A stretch of 64,000 nucleotides of DNA from Actinomyces faecalis. Its GTDB lineage: Bacteria > Actinomycetota > Actinomycetes > Actinomycetales > Actinomycetaceae. The notes beneath the pieces were generated by a model, which searched no databases, had not been told where the DNA came from, and saw only the letters and a list, made by a program, of their open reading frames with translations. Each line of letters opens with the position of its first letter. Position 1 is the first letter of the stretch. Positions 38,544-48,452 of the stretch are shown in pieces. The stretch is from the NCBI RefSeq assembly GCF_013184985.2, contig NZ_CP063418.1, forward strand, positions 248,001 through 312,000. Reading direction: 5' to 3'. Position numbers and translations under genes: made by a program.

Positions 38544-40385
38544 ATGAGCCACATCCTGTCCGCGGTCGCCTGGCCCTACGCCAACGGCCCCCGCCACATC
38601 GGTCACGTCGCCGGCTTCGGAGTCCCCTCCGACGTCTTCTCCCGCTACATGCGCATGGCCGGCCACGACGTCCTCATGGTCTCGGGCACGGATGAGCACG
38701 GCACCCCGATCCTCGTGGCCGCGGACGAGGAGGGCGTCAGCGCCCGCGAGCTGGCTGACCGTAACAACCGCCTCATCGTCGAGGACCTGGTCGCCCTGGG
38801 ACTGTCCTACGACCTGTTCACCCGCACCACCGCCGGCAACCACTACCGGGTGGTGCAGGAGATGTTCCGCACCGTGCGCGACAACGGCTACATGGTGGAG
38901 CAGGTGACGCGCTCGGCCATCAGCCCGTCGACCGGTCGCACCCTGCCCGACCGCTACATCGAGGGCACCTGCCCCATCTGCGCCACCCCCGGCGCCCGCG
39001 GCGACCAGTGCGACGCCTGCGGCAACCAGCTCGACCCCACCGACCTCATCGACCCCCGCTCGCGGATCAACGGCGAGGTACCTGAGTTCGTCGAGTCCAA
39101 CCACTGGTTCCTCGACCTGCCGGCGCTGGCCGAGGCGCTGGGGGCCTGGCTGGACGAGCGCGAGGCCTCAGGCACCTGGCGCCCCAACGTCATCCGCTTC
39201 TCCAAGAACATCCTGGAGGAGATCCGTCCGCGTGCCATGACCCGCGACATCGACTGGGGGATCCCGGTCCCCGGCTGGGAGGACCAGCCCACCAAGCGCC
39301 TGTACGTGTGGTTCGACGCCGTCATCGGATACCTCTCCGCCTCCGTCGAGTGGGCCCGGCGCACCGGGGACCCCGAGGCCTGGCGCCAGTGGTGGAACGA
39401 CCCGCAGGCCCTGTCCTACTACTTCATGGGCAAGGACAACATCGTCTTCCACTCCCAGATCTGGCCCGCCGAGCTCCTGGGCTACAACGGCCAGGGGGAC
39501 AAAGGCGGCGAAAGCGGCGAGCTGGGTGTGCTCAACCTGCCCACTGAGGTGGTCTCCAGCGAGTTCCTCACCATGGAGGGACGCAAGTTCTCCTCCTCCC
39601 ACGGCATCGTCATCTACGTGCGCGACTTCCTGGCCCGCTACCAGGCCGACGCCCTGCGCTACTTCATCTCCGCCGCCGGCCCTGAGACGGCGGACGCCGA
39701 CTTCACCTGGGCCGAGTTCGTGCGCCGGACCAACGGTGAGCTCGTGGCCGGCTGGGGCAACCTGGTCAACCGCACTGCCTCGATGATCCACAAGCGCTTC
39801 GGCGAGGTTCCCGAGCCCGGCGAGCTGGAGGAGATCGACCGGACCCTGCTGGCCTCGATCGAGGCCGGCTTCACCACGGTCGGCGACCTCATCCGCCACC
39901 ACCGCCAGAAGGCGGCTCTGGCTGAGGCCATGCGCCTGGTGGGCGAGGCCAACAAGTACGTGGCGGACACCGAGCCCTTCAAGCTCAAGAGCGAGGAGCA
40001 GCTGCCGCGCCTGGCCACGATCCTCCACACCCTGGCTCAGGCGGTAGCGGACCTCAACCTCATGCTCTCGCCTTTCCTGCCCCACGCGGCCAACGACGTC
40101 GACCGCATCCTGGGAGGCACGGGCGAGATCGCCCCGATGCCGCGTATCGAGGAGGTGGCCGAGCTCGATCCTGAGGTCCTGCCCGCTGCCTTCGACGGCC
40201 GCGACGGCTACCCGATCATCACCGGTGACTACACCTCGGTCCCCACCTGGGGCCGCCACGAGGTGGGGGTCGGTACGCCGATCGCCAAGCCCTCGCCGGT
40301 CTTCGTCAAGCTGGACGAGGCCATCGTGGAGGAGGAGCTGGCCCGCTACGCCGACTCCCGCCCCGACGACGTCACCGGCGCCTGA
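38544..40385 (+). CDS. metG: Methionyl-tRNA synthetase
   Basis: The 613-residue class I synthetase charges tRNA-Met. The HIGH motif is [15 protein letters not shown] near residue 12. The zinc-binding insertion has [23 protein letters not shown]. The KMSKS loop is the variant [14 protein letters not shown] near residue 347, as in the MetG1 type. The C-terminus stops after the anticodon domain, so the EMAP-like dimerisation domain of E. coli MetG is missing; this is usual in actinobacteria. The ATG at 38544 is chosen because it starts the conserved [14 protein letters not shown] segment. Confidence 0.96.
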   Translation: MSHILSAVAWPYANGPRHIGHVAGFGVPSDVFSRYMRMAGHDVLMVSGTDEHGTPILVAADEEGVSARELADRNNRLIVEDLVALGLSYDLFTRTTAGNHYRVVQEMFRTVRDNGYMVEQVTRSAISPSTGRTLPDRYIEGTCPICATPGARGDQCDACGNQLDPTDLIDPRSRINGEVPEFVESNHWFLDLPALAEALGAWLDEREASGTWRPNVIRFSKNILEEIRPRAMTRDIDWGIPVPGWEDQPTKRLYVWFDAVIGYLSASVEWARRTGDPEAWRQWWNDPQALSYYFMGKDNIVFHSQIWPAELLGYNGQGDKGGESGELGVLNLPTEVVSSEFLTMEGRKFSSSHGIVIYVRDFLARYQADALRYFISAAGPETADADFTWAEFVRRTNGELVAGWGNLVNRTASMIHKRFGEVPEPGELEEIDRTLLASIEAGFTTVGDLIRHHRQKAALAEAMRLVGEANKYVADTEPFKLKSEEQLPRLATILHTLAQAVADLNLMLSPFLPHAANDVDRILGGTGEIAPMPRIEEVAELDPEVLPAAFDGRDGYPIITGDYTSVPTWGRHEVGVGTPIAKPSPVFVKLDEAIVEEELARYADSRPDDVTGA

Positions 40386-40400
40386 GGGTCTGCGTCGCAG

Positions 40401-41330
40401 ATGAGCCGCAAGCACCGCGACCGGTCCTGGCCGCCGGCCGACGCCGTCGCCCCCCTGACGGGTGAGGTGACGGACAACCACGCGCACCTGCCTGTCCCCG
40501 GGCTGCCAGCCAGCGGTCCTGGCAGCGAGGCTCCTGTCTCGGCCGCCGAGCTCGTGGCGCGGGCGGCTGAGGCAGGCGTGACGCGAGTGGTCACCTCGGC
40601 GTGCGAGACGCCGACCTGGGCGGGCTCGGTCGAGCTCGCCAGGACCGTCACGGGGGTACGCGTGGCGCTGGCCGTCCACCCCAACGAGGCCGTGCTCCAC
40701 GCGGGCGTGCGTGAGGTCGGGCCGGACGGGCTGGAGCCTGTGGCGGCCCCTCACCACGACGAGACGCTCGAGGCTGCCTTGTCGCGCCTGGAGGCGACGA
40801 TCCGGGAGTGCCGGGACGTCGTCGTCGCCGTGGGGGAGAGCGGGCTGGACTACTTCCGCACCGGTGAGCGCGGCCGCCAGGTCCAGCGTGAGGCCTTCCG
40901 GGCGCACGTCGCCCTGGCCAAGGAGCTGGACCTGCCGCTGCAGATCCACGACCGTGACGCGCACGAGGACTGTGTCGAGGTCCTGCTGGCTGACGGCGCC
41001 CCCGAGCGCACCGTGTTCCACTGCTTCTCCGGCGGGGTGGGGCTTGCCCGCGCCTGCGCCGAGCACGGCTGGTACGCCTCGGTGGCCGGGCCGGTGACCT
41101 ACCCGGCCAACGAGGAGCTGCGCGCCGCGCTCGCCCTGGTGCCTGCCGAGCTGCTGCTCGTGGAGACCGACGCCCCCTACCTGCCGCCCCAGGCGTGGCG
41201 TGGTCGGCCTAACGCCTCCTACCTCATGGGGGACACGGTCCGCTTCCTGGCTGCCTCACGCGGGGTGGAGGAGGCGGCGTTCTGTGAGCTGCTGGCGCGC
41301 AGTACCGAAGAGGTCTACGGCCGCTGGTGA
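40401..41330 (+). CDS. TatD-family metal-dependent hydrolase
   Basis: The 309-residue TIM-barrel hydrolase has the metal ligands in TDNHAHLPVPG (HxH at residues near 30), the bridging Glu in VVVAVGESGLDYFRTGE, the later His in LPLQIHDRDAHEDC and VFHCFSGG, and the final Asp in LLVETDAPYLPP. Family members act as 3'-5' DNA/RNA exonucleases in DNA repair. The gene follows metG by 15 bases, a classic bacterial pairing, and is followed by the wall-enzyme genes. The N-terminal 25 residues precede the fold. Confidence 0.92.
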   Translation: MSRKHRDRSWPPADAVAPLTGEVTDNHAHLPVPGLPASGPGSEAPVSAAELVARAAEAGVTRVVTSACETPTWAGSVELARTVTGVRVALAVHPNEAVLHAGVREVGPDGLEPVAAPHHDETLEAALSRLEATIRECRDVVVAVGESGLDYFRTGERGRQVQREAFRAHVALAKELDLPLQIHDRDAHEDCVEVLLADGAPERTVFHCFSGGVGLARACAEHGWYASVAGPVTYPANEELRAALALVPAELLLVETDAPYLPPQAWRGRPNASYLMGDTVRFLAASRGVEEAAFCELLARSTEEVYGRW

Positions 41331-41437
41331 GCGGCGCCGTCGGGGGTGAGCCTGCGGTGACGGCCTGCGCCCTCAGGTGGTGCTCGGGGTGCAGTGGCCG
41401 CCTGGGTGCGGCGAGGAGGGGTGAGGACACGCCGCGT

Positions 41438-41490
41438 GTGATCAATTCGTAATCAAACTTATTGCAGGAGCCTGACGCATCGACTACCGT
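41438..41490 (+). promoter_or_regulatory. Promoter with upstream MtrA-like direct repeat
   Basis: GTGATC (41438-41443) and GTAATC (41449-41454) are spaced by five bases, giving an 11-bp period. They lie just upstream of TTGCAG (41462), a 17-base spacer, and TACCGT (41485). This layout fits activation by an OmpR-family regulator. Confidence 0.55.
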
Positions 41491-41524
41491 CGTTGCCGGT
41501 CCCCTAAGGTGAGGAAGTTCAATC

Positions 41525-42433
41525 GTGGGTCGTCACTCTCAGAGCAGCTCTGTCACCACGACGCTCGTCGGTCTCGGAGCGCTGGCTCAGCGGAGCCTGA
41601 CACCGGGTTCTCGTGACAACGGCCGCCGTCGTGCCGAGGGTCCTGTGCGTACCTCGATGACTCCCGTCGTGATGCGTGCGGGCGGCACCGCCGCCACCCT
41701 GGCGCTGGCGGTCTGCGGCGGCGCCTACGCCGCGGTCAGCGTCTCTGGCACGGACGTCAGGCCCCTGGGGGAGACGCAGACGCAGATGCGTGCCATCGGC
41801 GAGGTCTCTGAGGGGACGACGGCACAGGCGGACAGCCTCAGGGTTCCCGGCGCACAGGCCTCGGTCTCGACTGTCACCGAGGACGTCGAGCAGCCCTACG
41901 AGACCGTCGAGGAGCGTACTGACACGCTTCTGGAGGGTGAGTCCCAGGTCAAGACCGCGGGCGTCAACGGACTCGTCCGCACCACCTACCAGGTGACCAC
42001 CGAGGACGGCACGGAGACCCTGCGCGAGGTCCTGTCCCAGGTCACCGTGACCGAGAAGGTGGACGAGGTCGTCCTCGTCGGCACCGGAACGGCTGCGACG
42101 ACGGCGGGTCTGGCGGCTGCGGGGACGGACGCCGCCTCCGCCCAGGCGATCGCCCGGTCCATGCTCTCCTCCTACGGCTGGGGGGACGAGCAGTTCTCCT
42201 GCCTGGTCAACCTGTGGAACCGCGAGTCCAACTGGAACTACCGGGCGCAGAACCCCTCCTCCGGCGCCTATGGCATTCCGCAGTCGCTGCCCGGCTCGAA
42301 GATGGCCTCGGCGGGTTCCGACTGGTCCACCAACCCCGCCACGCAGATCACCTGGGGACTGGGCTACATCTCCGGACGCTACGGCAACCCGTGCGGGGCG
42401 TGGGCCCACTCCCAGAGCGTCGGCTGGTACTGA
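41525..42433 (+). CDS. Secreted G5-domain lytic transglycosylase-like protein
   Basis: This 302-residue exported wall protein has a basic N-terminus, a hydrophobic export segment near residues 50-75 (TAATLALAVCGGAYAAVSVSG), and a G5 domain (about residues 115-190: STVTEDVEQPYETVEERTD...[23 protein letters not shown]). A C-terminal SLT-like lysozyme domain follows (FSCLVNLWNRESNWNYRAQNPSSGAYGIPQSLPGSKM). The catalytic Glu is in the RESNW motif. The GTG at 41525 has a GAGGAAG ribosome site. It is closely related over the G5 region to the Rpf gene that follows, a tandem duplication with different catalytic ends. Confidence 0.9.
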   Translation: MGRHSQSSSVTTTLVGLGALAQRSLTPGSRDNGRRRAEGPVRTSMTPVVMRAGGTAATLALAVCGGAYAAVSVSGTDVRPLGETQTQMRAIGEVSEGTTAQADSLRVPGAQASVSTVTEDVEQPYETVEERTDTLLEGESQVKTAGVNGLVRTTYQVTTEDGTETLREVLSQVTVTEKVDEVVLVGTGTAATTAGLAAAGTDAASAQAIARSMLSSYGWGDEQFSCLVNLWNRESNWNYRAQNPSSGAYGIPQSLPGSKMASAGSDWSTNPATQITWGLGYISGRYGNPCGAWAHSQSVGWY

Positions 42434-42637
42434 GTCCTCTGCTCCTGGGTGCCGGCGAGCGGGGCTCAGCGGTCCCGGGCTCGGGCTGACCTCACGCGGC
42501 GAGCTCGCAGGTAGGTGCATGGGTGCGCGCCCTGGGACTGCACGCTCAAGGCCGTACCGCACACTCGCGACGCAGGACGAGGGGGCGAGTACAGCCAGAG
42601 GCCGGGGCTGAGCGTGAGAAGCCTCATTGTGCGCGCC

Positions 42638-42656
42638 GTGATCTTTTCGTTACCGT
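42638..42656 (+). promoter_or_regulatory. MtrA-like direct repeat and promoter of rpf
   Basis: GTGATC (42638-42643) and GTTACC (42649-42654) form an 11-bp-period direct repeat. TTGTGC at 42628 with a 17-base spacer places a -10 box (TACCGT, 42651-42656) over the second half-site, leaving a leader of about 25 bases. Confidence 0.5.
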
Positions 42657-42687
42657 GATGGCTCCCGACGAAAGGACGGTTCTCATC

Positions 42688-43542
42688 GTGGGACACCGCA
42701 CCTCAGCTGAGAGCATGGACGCCCACCGTGCCGAGCAGGATCACCTGGGCGCCCACGGTCGTGGCGAGGCCAGTGACCGTCACGTGCTGCGCCGCTCCCT
42801 CGTGCGAGCAGGTGCGGTCGCCAGCGCGCTCGCGATCGCGGTCAGCGGTGGTGCCTACGCGGCCGTCCAGGCCGCCGGCCCCGACGTCCCTCCCCTGGAG
42901 GCCGCACGAGCCAGCATCGTCGGGATCGGGGCCGCGCCAGGCAGCGCCGACGACGGTCAGGAGACCACCGCCCCGGTCGGCCTCATGGTGCCAGGCGCCC
43001 GGACCACGGTGTCGACCGTGACCGAGGACTCGGAGCAGGCCTACGAGACCGTCCGCCAGGAGACCGATTCTCTTCCTCAGGGCGAGACGCAGGTCAGGAC
43101 CGCCGGCACCAACGGCGTGGTCCGCACGACCTACCAGGTCACGGCGGTGGGCGGGCAGGAGGCGTCCCGTGAGGTCCTGTCCCAGGTGACGGTCACGCCC
43201 GCCACCCAGGAGGTCGTCCTCGTGGGCACCGGATCGGCCGCCTCAGTCGCCGCCTCGGCCCTCTCAGGCTCGGCTGTCTCAGGCTCGGGCGACGCCGCCG
43301 TCTCCGGCGACGTGTGGGCGGCCCTGGCCCGGTGCGAGTCCGGCGGAAACCCTGCCATCAACACCGGCAACGGCTACTACGGCATGTACCAGTTCTCCCT
43401 GGGGACCTGGCAGTCCCTGGGCGGAACCGGCCTGCCCTCCGAGGCCAGCGCCGAGGAGCAGACCGCCATGGCCCAGAAGCTCCAGGCGCGTTCCGGCTGG
43501 GGCCAGTGGCCCGCCTGCACCTCACGCCTGGGTCTGCGCTGA
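42688..43542 (+). CDS. rpf: Resuscitation-promoting factor (G5 + Rpf transglycosylase domain)
   Basis: The product has 284 residues from the GTG at 42688, chosen by analogy with the upstream paralogue (GTG then Gly-Arg/His-Arg/His) and a GAAAGGA ribosome site. It has an export segment ([22 protein letters not shown]), a DUF348-like stretch ([18 protein letters not shown]), a G5 domain (about residues 115-185), and a C-terminal Rpf domain ([39 protein letters not shown]). The catalytic Glu is in RCESGGN, and a Cys pair lies in CESGG and PACTS. Rpf enzymes cleave peptidoglycan glycan strands and promote exit from dormancy. No riboswitch is seen before this copy. Confidence 0.95.
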   Translation: MGHRTSAESMDAHRAEQDHLGAHGRGEASDRHVLRRSLVRAGAVASALAIAVSGGAYAAVQAAGPDVPPLEAARASIVGIGAAPGSADDGQETTAPVGLMVPGARTTVSTVTEDSEQAYETVRQETDSLPQGETQVRTAGTNGVVRTTYQVTAVGGQEASREVLSQVTVTPATQEVVLVGTGSAASVAASALSGSAVSGSGDAAVSGDVWAALARCESGGNPAINTGNGYYGMYQFSLGTWQSLGGTGLPSEASAEEQTAMAQKLQARSGWGQWPACTSRLGLR

Positions 43543-43580
43543 GGCCGCAGGCCTGCGGGCGGGGCCGTTACGCTGGCCCC

Positions 43581-44519
43581 ATGCCCGAACCCACCGTACC
43601 TGAGCCCGACGGCGCTGCCTCCGGTCTTCTCGGGCCTGCCGACGTCCGTGCGCTGAGCCAGGCCCTCGGGGTGCGCCCCACCAAGACCCTGGGACAGAAC
43701 TTCGTCCACGACGCCGGGACCGTGCGCCGCATCGTGCGCGCCGCCGGTGTACGCAGCGGTGAGACGGTCCTGGAGGTCGGCCCGGGCCTGGGCTCGCTCA
43801 CGCTGGCGATCCTGGAGGCCGGAGCCAGCGTCGTCGCCGTCGAGATCGACCCGCCGCTCGCCCAGGCCCTGCCCGTCACCGTCGGCCAGCGCATGCCGGA
43901 GGCGGCTGCGCGCCTGCGGGTCGTGGGTGCGGACGCCCTGACCATTGACGGCCCTGCCGCGCTCGGACTGGCCGACGGCGACCCGATGCCTACGCGACTG
44001 GTGGCCAACCTGCCCTACAACGTCGCCGTCCCCGTCCTGCTCACCCTGCTGGCCGCCCTGCCGAGCCTGGAGCTGGTCACCGTCATGGTGCAGGCTGAGG
44101 TCGCCGACCGTCTGGCTGCAGGCCCTGGCTCCAAGGTCTACGGCGTGCCCTCGGTCAAGGCCGCCTGGTACGCCTCCGCCCGCCGGACCATCACCATCGG
44201 CCGTACCGTCTTCTGGCCGGTTCCTAACGTCGACTCCGCGCTGGTCGAGCTCGTCCGCCGTGAGCCGCCGAGCACCCGTGCCAGCCGGGAGGCGGTCTTC
44301 GCCGTCGTCGACGCCGCCTTCGCCCAGCGTCGCAAGACCCTGCGTCAGGCTCTGGCCGCTCTCGCCGGGAGCCCCCAGGCGGCTGAGGCCGCCGTCCGGG
44401 CGGCCGGCATCGACCCGACCCGACGCGGCGAGACGCTCGACGTCCAGGACTTCGCCGCCCTCGCCGAGGCCCTTGAGGACCACGGCGCTGTCAGCCCCCA
44501 CGAGGAGGCCACCCGATGA
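43581..44519 (+). CDS. rsmA: 16S rRNA dimethyladenosine transferase RsmA (KsgA)
   Basis: The 312-residue enzyme dimethylates two adjacent adenosines near the 3' end of 16S rRNA. Signatures are [19 protein letters not shown], the SAM site [26 protein letters not shown], and the [12 protein letters not shown] catalytic motif (NLPY). The ATG at 43581 opens the conserved region; a longer frame upstream runs back through rpf in another frame and is rejected. It overlaps ispE by four bases (ATGA), giving the common rpf-rsmA-ispE operon of actinobacteria. Confidence 0.95.
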   Translation: MPEPTVPEPDGAASGLLGPADVRALSQALGVRPTKTLGQNFVHDAGTVRRIVRAAGVRSGETVLEVGPGLGSLTLAILEAGASVVAVEIDPPLAQALPVTVGQRMPEAAARLRVVGADALTIDGPAALGLADGDPMPTRLVANLPYNVAVPVLLTLLAALPSLELVTVMVQAEVADRLAAGPGSKVYGVPSVKAAWYASARRTITIGRTVFWPVPNVDSALVELVRREPPSTRASREAVFAVVDAAFAQRRKTLRQALAALAGSPQAAEAAVRAAGIDPTRRGETLDVQDFAALAEALEDHGAVSPHEEATR

Positions 44520-45556
44520 GCCACCTGCGCGTCGTCCCTGGCGGCGCCCCGCGCGTTGCCGGGCCCAAGGCCGGATCAGCCGCGTCGGTGCGCGTCGAGG
44601 CCCCTGGCAAGGTCAATCTCTTCCTGTCCTGCGGCGCCCCGGGCGCAGACGGCTACCACCCGCTGACCACGGTCTTCCAGGCAGTCCGGCTCATCGAGAC
44701 CGTCACCGCCCGCCGCCAGGCCGCCGACGCCCGCGGCGCGGTCACGCTCAGTCTGGCCGAGCCTGACGACGCCGTCCCTACCGACGAGCGCAACCTCGCC
44801 GTGCGCGCGGCCCGGCTCCTGGCCGAGGAGACCGGGGTCGAGGAGGGCGTGGACCTGCTCGTGCGCAAGCGCGTGCCGGTCGCCGGAGGGATGGCAGGAG
44901 GCTCTGCCGACGCCGCAGCCACCCTGCTGGCCTGCAACCACCTGTGGGGCACGGGCCTCGGCCTGGGCGCCCTCACGGAGCTCGCCTCCCGGCTCGGGGC
45001 GGACTGCGCCTTCCCCCTCATCGGGTCCGCCGCCGTCGGACACGGCCGGGGAGACCGGCTGAGCCCTCTCATGACGCGCGGGACGTACCACTGGGTCTTC
45101 GCCGTCGCCCGCCAGGGACTGTCCACGCCTGAGGTCTTTGCCCGGCTGGACCAGATGCGCTCGCAGCACGAGGCCGCCGAGCCCGTTCCCACGCAGGAGG
45201 CAGAGGCCGTCGGGCACGGGACCAAGGAGGGCGGACGGACCACCCCTGCCCCGGTCCCGGAGGAGCTCACAGCCGCCCTGCGCAGCGGTGACGCCCGGGC
45301 ACTGGCGGCCACCATGCACAACGACCTGCAGGCAGCAGCACTCGACCTGCGTCCCGAGCTCGCCGAGGTGATCGAGGTGGCGCAGGACGCCGGCGCGCTG
45401 CGCGCCATCGTCTCCGGCTCCGGCCCGACCGTCGCCGCCCTGGTCGAGGACACGGGCACCGCGATGCGTGTGTCCCGTGCGCTGACCGCGTGCGGGCTGG
45501 TGGCCGGCACCGTGCGGGCTGATGCCCCGGTGGCGGGCGCGAGGGTGGTGGGCTGA
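44516..45556 (+). CDS. ispE: 4-diphosphocytidyl-2-C-methyl-D-erythritol kinase
   Basis: The 346-residue GHMP kinase phosphorylates CDP-ME in the MEP isoprenoid pathway. The substrate-side motif [29 protein letters not shown] and the ATP loop [20 protein letters not shown] are clear, and GSGPTVAAL marks the third GHMP motif. A Ser/Glu/Pro linker ([19 protein letters not shown]) adds about 25 residues inside the C-terminal half. It is translationally coupled to rsmA upstream and to the ABC-F gene downstream (one-base overlap). The MEP pathway supplies undecaprenyl and menaquinone precursors. Confidence 0.95.
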   Translation: MSHLRVVPGGAPRVAGPKAGSAASVRVEAPGKVNLFLSCGAPGADGYHPLTTVFQAVRLIETVTARRQAADARGAVTLSLAEPDDAVPTDERNLAVRAARLLAEETGVEEGVDLLVRKRVPVAGGMAGGSADAAATLLACNHLWGTGLGLGALTELASRLGADCAFPLIGSAAVGHGRGDRLSPLMTRGTYHWVFAVARQGLSTPEVFARLDQMRSQHEAAEPVPTQEAEAVGHGTKEGGRTTPAPVPEELTAALRSGDARALAATMHNDLQAAALDLRPELAEVIEVAQDAGALRAIVSGSGPTVAALVEDTGTAMRVSRALTACGLVAGTVRADAPVAGARVVG

Positions 45557-47460
45557 TGGCGCACCTGCTCGGTCTGGAGTCCATCAGCGTCATGGTGGGC
45601 TCACGCGTCCTTCTTGACGACGTCACCCTCGGCATCGAGGACGGCACCCGTGTGGGCGTGCTCGGCCCCAACGGCGCGGGCAAGTCCACGCTGCTGTCGG
45701 TGCTGGCCGGTACCCGACCGGTCGACGGCGGACGCGTCACCCGCGCCGGCGACACCCGCGTGGCGATGCTCACCCAGGCTGACGACTTCGCCCCCGGTGC
45801 CACGGTGCGTCAGGCGGTCCACGGCCACGTGCCGGAGCACGTGTGGGCCTCGGACCCCGCCGTTCGCGACGTGCACGCCGGGCTGCTGGCCGACCTCGAC
45901 CTGGACGCCGAGGTCGCGCGCCTCTCCGGCGGCCAGCGCCGCCGGGTCGCGCTCGCGGCCGTGCTCACCGCTCCCAGCGACGTCATCATCCTGGACGAGC
46001 CGACCAACCACCTCGACGTCGAGGGCGTGGACTGGCTGGCCCGGCACCTGGGCGCGCGCTTCTCCGGGCGCCGCACCTCCACCGGCGCCCTGGTGACCGT
46101 CACCCACGACCGCTGGTTCCTCGACGCCATCTGCACCAACGTGTGGGAGGTCGTGCCGGGGGTCGATCCGGGGTACGGCCGCGCGCAGGTGCCTGGTCGC
46201 ATCGAGACCTACGACGGCGGGTACGCCGCCTACGTCCTGGCGCGCGCCGAGCGAGCCAGGCAGGCCGCCGTCGCCGCGGAGAAGCGTGAGAACCTCCTGC
46301 GCAAGGAGCTGGCCTGGCTGCGCCGGGGCGCGCCCGCGCGCACCTCCAAGCCTCGGTTCCGTATCAACGCCGCCGAGGCGCTGATCGCCGACGTCCCGCC
46401 GCCGCGCGACAGCGTCGAGCTCATGGCCATGGCGACCGCGCGCCTGGGCAAGAAGGTGGTCGACCTGGAGGACGTCACCGTGCGCTACCCGCTGGAGGGT
46501 GGCGGCGAGCGTGAGGTCCTGCGCAAGGTCACCTGGCGCCTGGCTCCCGGGGAGCGCGTGGGCGTCGTCGGCGTCAACGGGGCCGGGAAGACCACGCTGC
46601 TGCGTCTGCTTGAGGGGGTCCAGGAGCCGGCCGAGGGGCGCGTCGTGCGCGGCAAGACCGTCAAGGTCGCCACGCTGTCCCAGTCCACCCACGAGCTCGA
46701 CCCCCTGGCGGACATGCGCGTGGTCGAGGCGGTGGCGATGGTGGGCGAGCACGTGAGCGTGGGCGGCAAGGAGATGACCGCAGCACAGCTGGTTGAGCGC
46801 CTGGGCTTCACCCGCCAGCGGGCCTGGACGCGTGTAGGCGAGGTCTCCGGCGGCGAGCGCCGACGCCTGCAGCTGCTGCGCCTGCTCATGACCGAGCCCA
46901 ACGTGCTGCTGCTGGACGAGCCCACCAACGACCTGGACACTGACACCCTCGCCGCGGTGGAGGACATCCTTGACTCCTTCCCCGGCACGCTCGTCGTGGT
47001 GTCCCACGACCGCTACCTTCTGGAGCGTGTCACCGACCACCAGGTCGCCCTCCTGGGGGACGGTGCGGTCCGTGACCTGCCCGGCGGCGTCGAGCAGTAC
47101 CTCCATCTGCGCCGCGAGGCCGAGGGCTCCGCGGGTGCCGGTGCCCGCTCGGTCTCGGCCGCCGCGGGGGACGACGGCGTAGCGGACGGCTCCGGTGGGT
47201 CCGGGGCGAGCGGGCTGACGGGTGCTGAGCGCCGCGAGGCCCAGAAGAACCTGGCTCGTATCGAGCGCAAGATGGACAAGGCCGCCCAGGCGGTGGAGTC
47301 GCTGCACGCCAGGATGGAGCAGGTCTCCGCCGACCCTGCACGCGTGGGCGAGCTCGCCGGGCTCGGCCGCGAGCTGGCAGCCGCCGAGGCTGAGCAGGCC
47401 GAGCTGGAGGCGCAGTGGCTGGAGGCTGCCGAGGTGCTGGAGCAGGAAGCGGCGGGTTGA
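45556..47460 (+). CDS. ABC-F family ATPase
   Basis: This 634-residue soluble protein has two ABC domains and no membrane helices, which defines the ABC-F class of ribosome-associated translation factors. Domain 1 has GPNGAGKSTLLSVLAG, signature RLSGGQRRRVALA and Walker B IILDEPTNHLDVEG. Domain 2 has GVNGAGKTTLLRLLEG, VSGGERRRLQLL and LLLDEPTNDLDTDT. The linker between them is charged and helical. The C-terminal 90 residues form a Uup-like coiled coil preceded by a Gly/Ser linker. It is co-transcribed with ispE; this neighbourhood is conserved in actinobacteria. Resistance versus housekeeping function cannot be separated by sequence. Confidence 0.93.
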   Translation: MAHLLGLESISVMVGSRVLLDDVTLGIEDGTRVGVLGPNGAGKSTLLSVLAGTRPVDGGRVTRAGDTRVAMLTQADDFAPGATVRQAVHGHVPEHVWASDPAVRDVHAGLLADLDLDAEVARLSGGQRRRVALAAVLTAPSDVIILDEPTNHLDVEGVDWLARHLGARFSGRRTSTGALVTVTHDRWFLDAICTNVWEVVPGVDPGYGRAQVPGRIETYDGGYAAYVLARAERARQAAVAAEKRENLLRKELAWLRRGAPARTSKPRFRINAAEALIADVPPPRDSVELMAMATARLGKKVVDLEDVTVRYPLEGGGEREVLRKVTWRLAPGERVGVVGVNGAGKTTLLRLLEGVQEPAEGRVVRGKTVKVATLSQSTHELDPLADMRVVEAVAMVGEHVSVGGKEMTAAQLVERLGFTRQRAWTRVGEVSGGERRRLQLLRLLMTEPNVLLLDEPTNDLDTDTLAAVEDILDSFPGTLVVVSHDRYLLERVTDHQVALLGDGAVRDLPGGVEQYLHLRREAEGSAGAGARSVSAAAGDDGVADGSGGSGASGLTGAERREAQKNLARIERKMDKAAQAVESLHARMEQVSADPARVGELAGLGRELAAAEAEQAELEAQWLEAAEVLEQEAAG

Positions 47461-47483
47461 GGCTCTGGGCGAGGCTGGGGCGG

Positions 47484-48140
47484 CTACTGACCGGCGCTGG
47501 CGTCCTCGTCGGTGCCCTTCGCGCGCTCGCGCAGGTGGGGGCGAGGCTCCATGGCCTTCAGCCCGTTCCAGGCGAGGTTGACCATGTGCGCCGCCACCTC
47601 CTCCTTGCTCATGCGCTGGTTCTCCAGCCACCACCAGGCTGGTGAGGAGACGATGCCCACAAGCATCTGCGCGTACAGCGGTGCGGTGCGCGGGTCGAGG
47701 TCGTGGGCGGAGAACTGCTCGGCCAGGATCCCCGAGACCTGGATCGCGACGTCGGCCAGCAGCGTCGAGTAGGTCCCTGCCGCCCGGTCAGTGGAGGAGG
47801 ACAGCAGCCGGAAGCCGTCGGGGGAGTCCTCGATGTAGGTCAGCAGCGCCAGTGCGGCGCGCTCGACCACGGCTGACGGCGGGGCCGGGGAGGACAGGGC
47901 CGCGGTGATGGTGGCGGAGATCATGCTCAGCTCACGGTCCACGATGACGGCGTACAGGCCCTCCTTGCCGCCGAAGTGCTCGTAGACCACGGGCTTGGAG
48001 ACCTTGGCGCGGCTGGCGACCTCCTCGATGGAGGTACCGTCGAAGCCCTTCTCCGCAAACAGCCCGCGGGCGACGTCAATCAGCTGCTCACGCCTCTCGC
48101 TGGCACTCATCCGGGTCCGCTTGCTCGCCTTGGTCGACAT
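47484..48140 (-). CDS. TetR/AcrR family transcriptional regulator
   Basis: With the ATG at 48140 the protein has 218 residues. The N-terminal helix-turn-helix is clear (ERREQLIDVARGLFAEKGFDGTSIEEVASRAKVSKPVVYEHFGGKEGLYAVIVDRE). The C-terminal ligand-binding region is all-helical, with a WWWLENQRMSKEEVAAHMV segment. A longer in-frame reading upstream of 48140 is rejected because it reads through tRNA-Gln on the opposite strand. The regulator faces the ABC-F gene tail to tail, and its targets are unknown. Confidence 0.93.
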   Translation of the reverse strand: MSTKASKRTRMSASERREQLIDVARGLFAEKGFDGTSIEEVASRAKVSKPVVYEHFGGKEGLYAVIVDRELSMISATITAALSSPAPPSAVVERAALALLTYIEDSPDGFRLLSSSTDRAAGTYSTLLADVAIQVSGILAEQFSAHDLDPRTAPLYAQMLVGIVSSPAWWWLENQRMSKEEVAAHMVNLAWNGLKAMEPRPHLRERAKGTDEDASAGQ

Positions 48141-48244
48141 AGCACCATCATGCCGTCTCCTGGGCGCGCTGCCGGCAGCGCGGGCATGAGAGGATGTGAC
48201 GGCCTTGCCGTCCCGCGCCCGTACAGGCAGGATGGCGAGGTTGA

Positions 48245-48316
48245 TCCGCCCTGGTGTAGTGGCAGCACGCAGGCCTTTGGAGCCTTGAGGCCCGGGTTCG
48301 AACCCTGGGGGCGGAG
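48245..48316 (+). tRNA. tRNA-Gln (TTG)
   Basis: The acceptor TCCGCCC pairs with GGGCGGA, and the D arm is GTGT/GCAC. The anticodon loop CTTTGGA gives anticodon TTG (reading CAA), and the T arm is CCGGG-TTCGAAC-CCTGG. The outermost anticodon-stem pair is C-T, as in other bacterial tRNA-Gln. Discriminator is G, with no encoded CCA. Confidence 0.93.
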
Positions 48317-48452
48317 CGAGTACGGAGCCCAGGAGGGCGTCGTGGGCGGCATCCGCCCCGGCGTCGTAGAATGGCCCTGCACCGCGCCCCGACACGTCCG
48401 TGTCGATTCCCACACGCGTGGGGAGGCACGCTCACCAGCGAGAAGAGGATCC

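Noticed and set aside
45601..47634. Minus-strand frame of 677 codons antisense to the ABC-F gene
   Set aside because: It is a shadow frame; both ABC domains are complete on the plus strand.
48141..48413. N-terminal extension of the TetR-regulator frame containing FEPGPQGSKGLRA
   Set aside because: It is the antisense translation of tRNA-Gln; the start was moved to the ATG at 48140.
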